Source of the DNA: Hericium rajendrae
Taxonomy: Eukaryota; Basidiomycota; Agaricomycetes; Russulales; Hericiaceae
Length of the DNA stretch: 64,000 nucleotides
Assembly: GCA_033439255.1 (NCBI GenBank)
Contig: CM065878.1
Location: forward strand, 62,001-126,000
Direction: 5' to 3'
Numbering within the stretch: the stretch's first letter is position 1; the number at the start of each line of letters is the position of its first letter. The notes under the pieces are model-generated. The model saw only the letters and a program-made list of their open reading frames with translations, did not search any database and was not told where the DNA came from. The position numbers were made by a program, and so were the translations under genes. Positions 61,159 to 64,000 of this stretch are shown here, one piece after another.

Positions 61159-63449
61159 CTACGCACTCTCGACCTGGATCCTTGTGACGTGTGCCACCTG
61201 GTCCTTCAACGTGTTCTGGTCCACCTGGAGGTTTCGCATCTGGCCCTGCAGCACAACGTAGTCCTCCTCCAGGCGCTGCTGCCCCAAACTGTTGTCACGT
61301 GCGTGAGTCTTGATGAGCCCTCGGAGCTTGCACACTTCCTCCTTGAGGTCATCAACCTGGCTTTGGAGAGACTGCACCGTTGACCATGAGCGTTGTGCGA
61401 GGTCCCGAATTGAGTGCAAGCTCACATCACTGGTCAGAGTGACACGACTATTAGAGCTGTTCTTGGCGCCTGGCAATCCTCTAGCTGCAGATGGACTACC
61501 CTCTCGGTCCGGGTGATGTGGGGGCAGCGTGCGGGGTTTCTTCCCCACAGGAGGTGCAGCAGGAATTGGTTCTGCTCCATCATTGTCCGTGACAACATAT
61601 TCCGCAGACTTCGGAGGGCCTAGAAATATGGTTAATGAGCCCCCATACTCTCGGCGATGGAGTGGATTACCTTTACGTTTCCGTCCCGAGACGTTGGTAG
61701 CTCGTTCTGCCGCTTGCTCCCCGGCTTCCCGCTCCCCGCCTTCTCCGTCGGAACCTCTCTTGCCTGTTCTACGGGTCTTGCCCCGCCCACCTGCCAAGGG
61801 ACACTTAGCCCGGCGTTTCCAACACCACCAGCATGCTCCATTCGAATTTTCAGACCGTACGCATCGAGTACCCTTTCGACTACAGGGGGAACAAGGTGGG
61901 GACTGAATGAAGACTTTAGCATGCAGGAACAAACAAGAGAAAGGCAGATATGCTTACCACTACAGGTAGGTCGTCTGGGGGCCCATCGGGCATAGGACTC
62001 CCTTTACCCTTCTTTCCCGCTCCGTTACCTGCAGGAGGATCCTGCACGTCCGGAGAGCTCTCCGCTTCGGCGTGATGGGGTCGGTCCAGTTCCTGATCCC
62101 CCGGACTGCCTGCCATAACCACATCGAGCTGTTCATTATGTGCGACTTGGAGGCCAGACTGGACTGGTGGAGCCGGCGCAGTCAGGGCCAGGGTCGTTGG
62201 AGCTCCAGAGGCAATCTGGGCTGGGATGCGGCGGTCTTCTGTAAATGTGATCGAAGATCCGGATGGCCTCTGCTCGTTTCTCTCCAGAGGATCATCAGTT
62301 GTTGCGCTCTGAGTAGTGCTTAGTGGTGCCGGATGGGGTGCAGATGTGAAACCAACAGACTTAACGGCCATTTCAGTCGTTGCTAAGATGGCATGTCCCG
62401 TGGATTGTACAGCAGGGGGTCGGATCGGTCTGCTGGTTGATGCAGCAGGTGTCTTTCCACCGTCAACAGACTCAGCAGACCGCACAGACTCAGTAGGAAG
62501 GCGTTCTGTGGCCCCACGTGATGTTCCCGGGACTGGGGGGGAGGGGGAGGGCACGGTTGTGTTGTGATCCAAATCTTCTGAAACCCACCAATGCTCTGAC
62601 AATGGAATTCTCCCCACACACTTCGACCAATCATCCCTCCCCTCCGAAAAGGAGTCCACCGTGCCCACGAAGGTCTTCGGATCCAACAATTTCTTCGCCC
62701 TTATAAGACCAACCAAATTCCTGCCAACACTCTGGATCAGCGGGGGTAATGCGAATGTCTTGTTCTTGTCCATCCCTTTGAGCATTTGAATGATGCAAGA
62801 CGCTGTGTCCTAACAACATGACCCCAGTAAGCTAAATGTACAAGCTAAAAGCTAGAACAGAACTTACACATTCTTTCAACAATCGGCGGTGCCACCACTC
62901 CCGGTGCTTGTTCGACATCGGCTGAATCTCAATGGCCTTCTTCAAAGCGACCAGGGCACACCCCACACGGGCCTCGTGCAATTGAAGGTTGCCAAGGAGT
63001 TCTGAAGTAGTAGTCATACTGGGTGGGCGAACAATGTCAACGAAGTGAGCGTGGGAGGGGGAACAGTACAACTGTGCTGGCAGACACAGCATCCGGCAAT
63101 AGCCGCTGGATGGGCGATCCGAGGTGACCGTGATGCGTGACTGTGACAACATATTGGCGACACCTCCATGCAGACCGAGAACGCCTTTACTGGGTCCCGT
63201 CTGCTTGTCCTGTTCTTGTCCTCTCAAAACAATATGTCTGACAATACCACAAAACAAACAGTCCTGAACAAGGTTAGAATGCACTTGTAAACCTGTCACT
63301 ATTAGTCCACTTAAACATGTCTCTTTTTGGACTCCATTGCTCCTGCCTCCTTGTGTTGCATGTACAGGACTCCACCCTTGCTTCGCGCCAGTTGCCAAAC
63401 CGCCGGAACCATGTCTCAACCGAGTCCCATCAGCCTGGACAGAATTCAT
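61159..63449 (-). CDS. Zn(II)2Cys6 cluster protein with C-terminal coiled coil
   Basis: Minus strand, at least three exons: up to 62868 (5' limit uncertain; open to 63449), 62809-61958 and 61902-61159, introns 62867-62810 (58 nt) and 61957-61903 (55 nt), GT...AG, both phase 0. Exon 1 part: GLHGGVANMLSQSRITVTSD ... SNKHREWWHRRLLKEC. Exon 2: IIQMLKGMDKNKTFALPPLI, then a Pro/Ser/Thr-rich linker. Exon 3 opens with CSPCSRKGTRC ... CWWCWKRRAKC, spacing CX2CX6CX9CX2CX6C, which fits the fungal binuclear zinc cluster. A basic region and a heptad-like helix to the end follow (VQSLQSQVDDLKEEVCKLRG). Zinc cluster plus coiled coil is the DNA-binding/dimerisation plan of Gal4-type regulators, but the cluster here is central, not N-terminal, so a regulator role is inference. 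Confidence 0.65.
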
Positions 63450-64000
63450 CTTTTCTGTCCTCGAGCCGGAATGATTCTGATATCACCCCACCTGAGGCAA
63501 GTTTCATCATTACGCTATAGAGCCGCATCTTCATCATTGGTACAGTGGCTCCGTATTACGTCGACATTGACCCTTCCGTCAGAACCGGACAGGAAGGCCT
63601 GGCAGCACCAGGTCCTGACCGGTGAGCGCCTACCCTTCACACCCACATGATTCAGTACTGATTTTCCGTAAGACCATGTTGAGCCAAACTGACACCGTCG
63701 CATTCTAGATTGGTGAGCTCACGTTGGCCAACGTCCTGGTGTAGTCATAGTAGTATGGCCAGAATGACAATCTTAATTATCATACCGCGTTGCCCAGGAA
63801 TGTTCGCCTATGCCCCTATACCTGACAGTTAGTTACCATGCAGTATTGTCTGGCCAAGTATACCATTTCTGCAATCGAATATGCCTGGCCAAGCACAAAA
63901 TATGCCTCAGCCTACCGCGGCATATTGCGGCATATCAGTATGCTTGGCCAATATCCAATATGCCGCAAGGCTGCATGACCTTATGATTGGCCAATGTGCA
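63450..64000. other. End of window; no gene called
   Basis: 63480-63700 is open on both strands in part (plus: LTSTLTLPSEPDRKAWQHQV-like text of low certainty), perhaps an exon of either strand. 63840-64000 holds interspersed TGGCCAAG and GGCATATTG words forming small inverted repeats (GCGGCATATTGCGGCATAT). Confidence 0.3.

Overview
The window looks like a transposon-dominated stretch of a filamentous fungal genome, most likely a basidiomycete of the Agaricomycetes. The grounds are very short introns (42-57 bases), a chromodomain Ty3/gypsy element, a copia-type gag-only element, a fungal-style binuclear zinc cluster, RNase H1 N-terminal (viroplasmin-like) domains in a short spliced gene, and LTR pairs that differ only at CpG sites. 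The species cannot be fixed from the sequence alone. Most long open frames are by-products of GC-rich minisatellites or antisense shadows and are not annotated as genes.

Layout. 1-10 kb: a 158-160 bp satellite field, a repeat with a tRNA-like head and three 158-bp body units, and two copies of an unusual non-coding TIR element. 10-19 kb: a third copy, a degenerate gene with a KOW-like region, palindromes, and the core of another copy. 19-40 kb: a nested stack. A 2.4-kb short-LTR element with identical LTRs and TSD ACGT, and a 3.3-kb TIR element carrying a MITE, both sit in the older TIR-element core. Beside them lies a hAT-type element (TSD AACATCCC). It holds a gag-only copia element (TSD GGGTA) and, one base beyond that, a 13.3-kb Ty3/gypsy chromovirus (TSD GGTAT), itself hit by a solo LTR and a TA-target TIR element. 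40-56 kb: GC-rich tracts, more TIR-element copies, a decayed Helitron Rep region split by one of them, and an intact-looking KOW-like gene. 56-64 kb: the only host-like gene territory, with a decayed multi-exon gene, a four-exon gene with two RNase H1-N/viroplasmin-like domains, a doubtful spliced gene, and a spliced Zn(II)2Cys6 protein with a coiled coil.

The most notable find is the family of non-coding elements of 2.7-3.7 kb. They end in CATC(A/T)G..., make 2-bp target duplications of varying sequence, and share one internal plan: terminal TAGC(T/A)-rich tracts, a divergent promoter-like core, a 42-50 nt intron-like segment, and a perfect or near-perfect hairpin placed exactly at its 3' splice site, followed by a copy-specific GC-rich tract. 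Two insertions can be read against their empty sites: one in a satellite unit, and one inside the Helitron HUH motif, where removal of the element and one 2-bp repeat gives back SHIHGFLWISDAP. No transposase for the family was found in the window.
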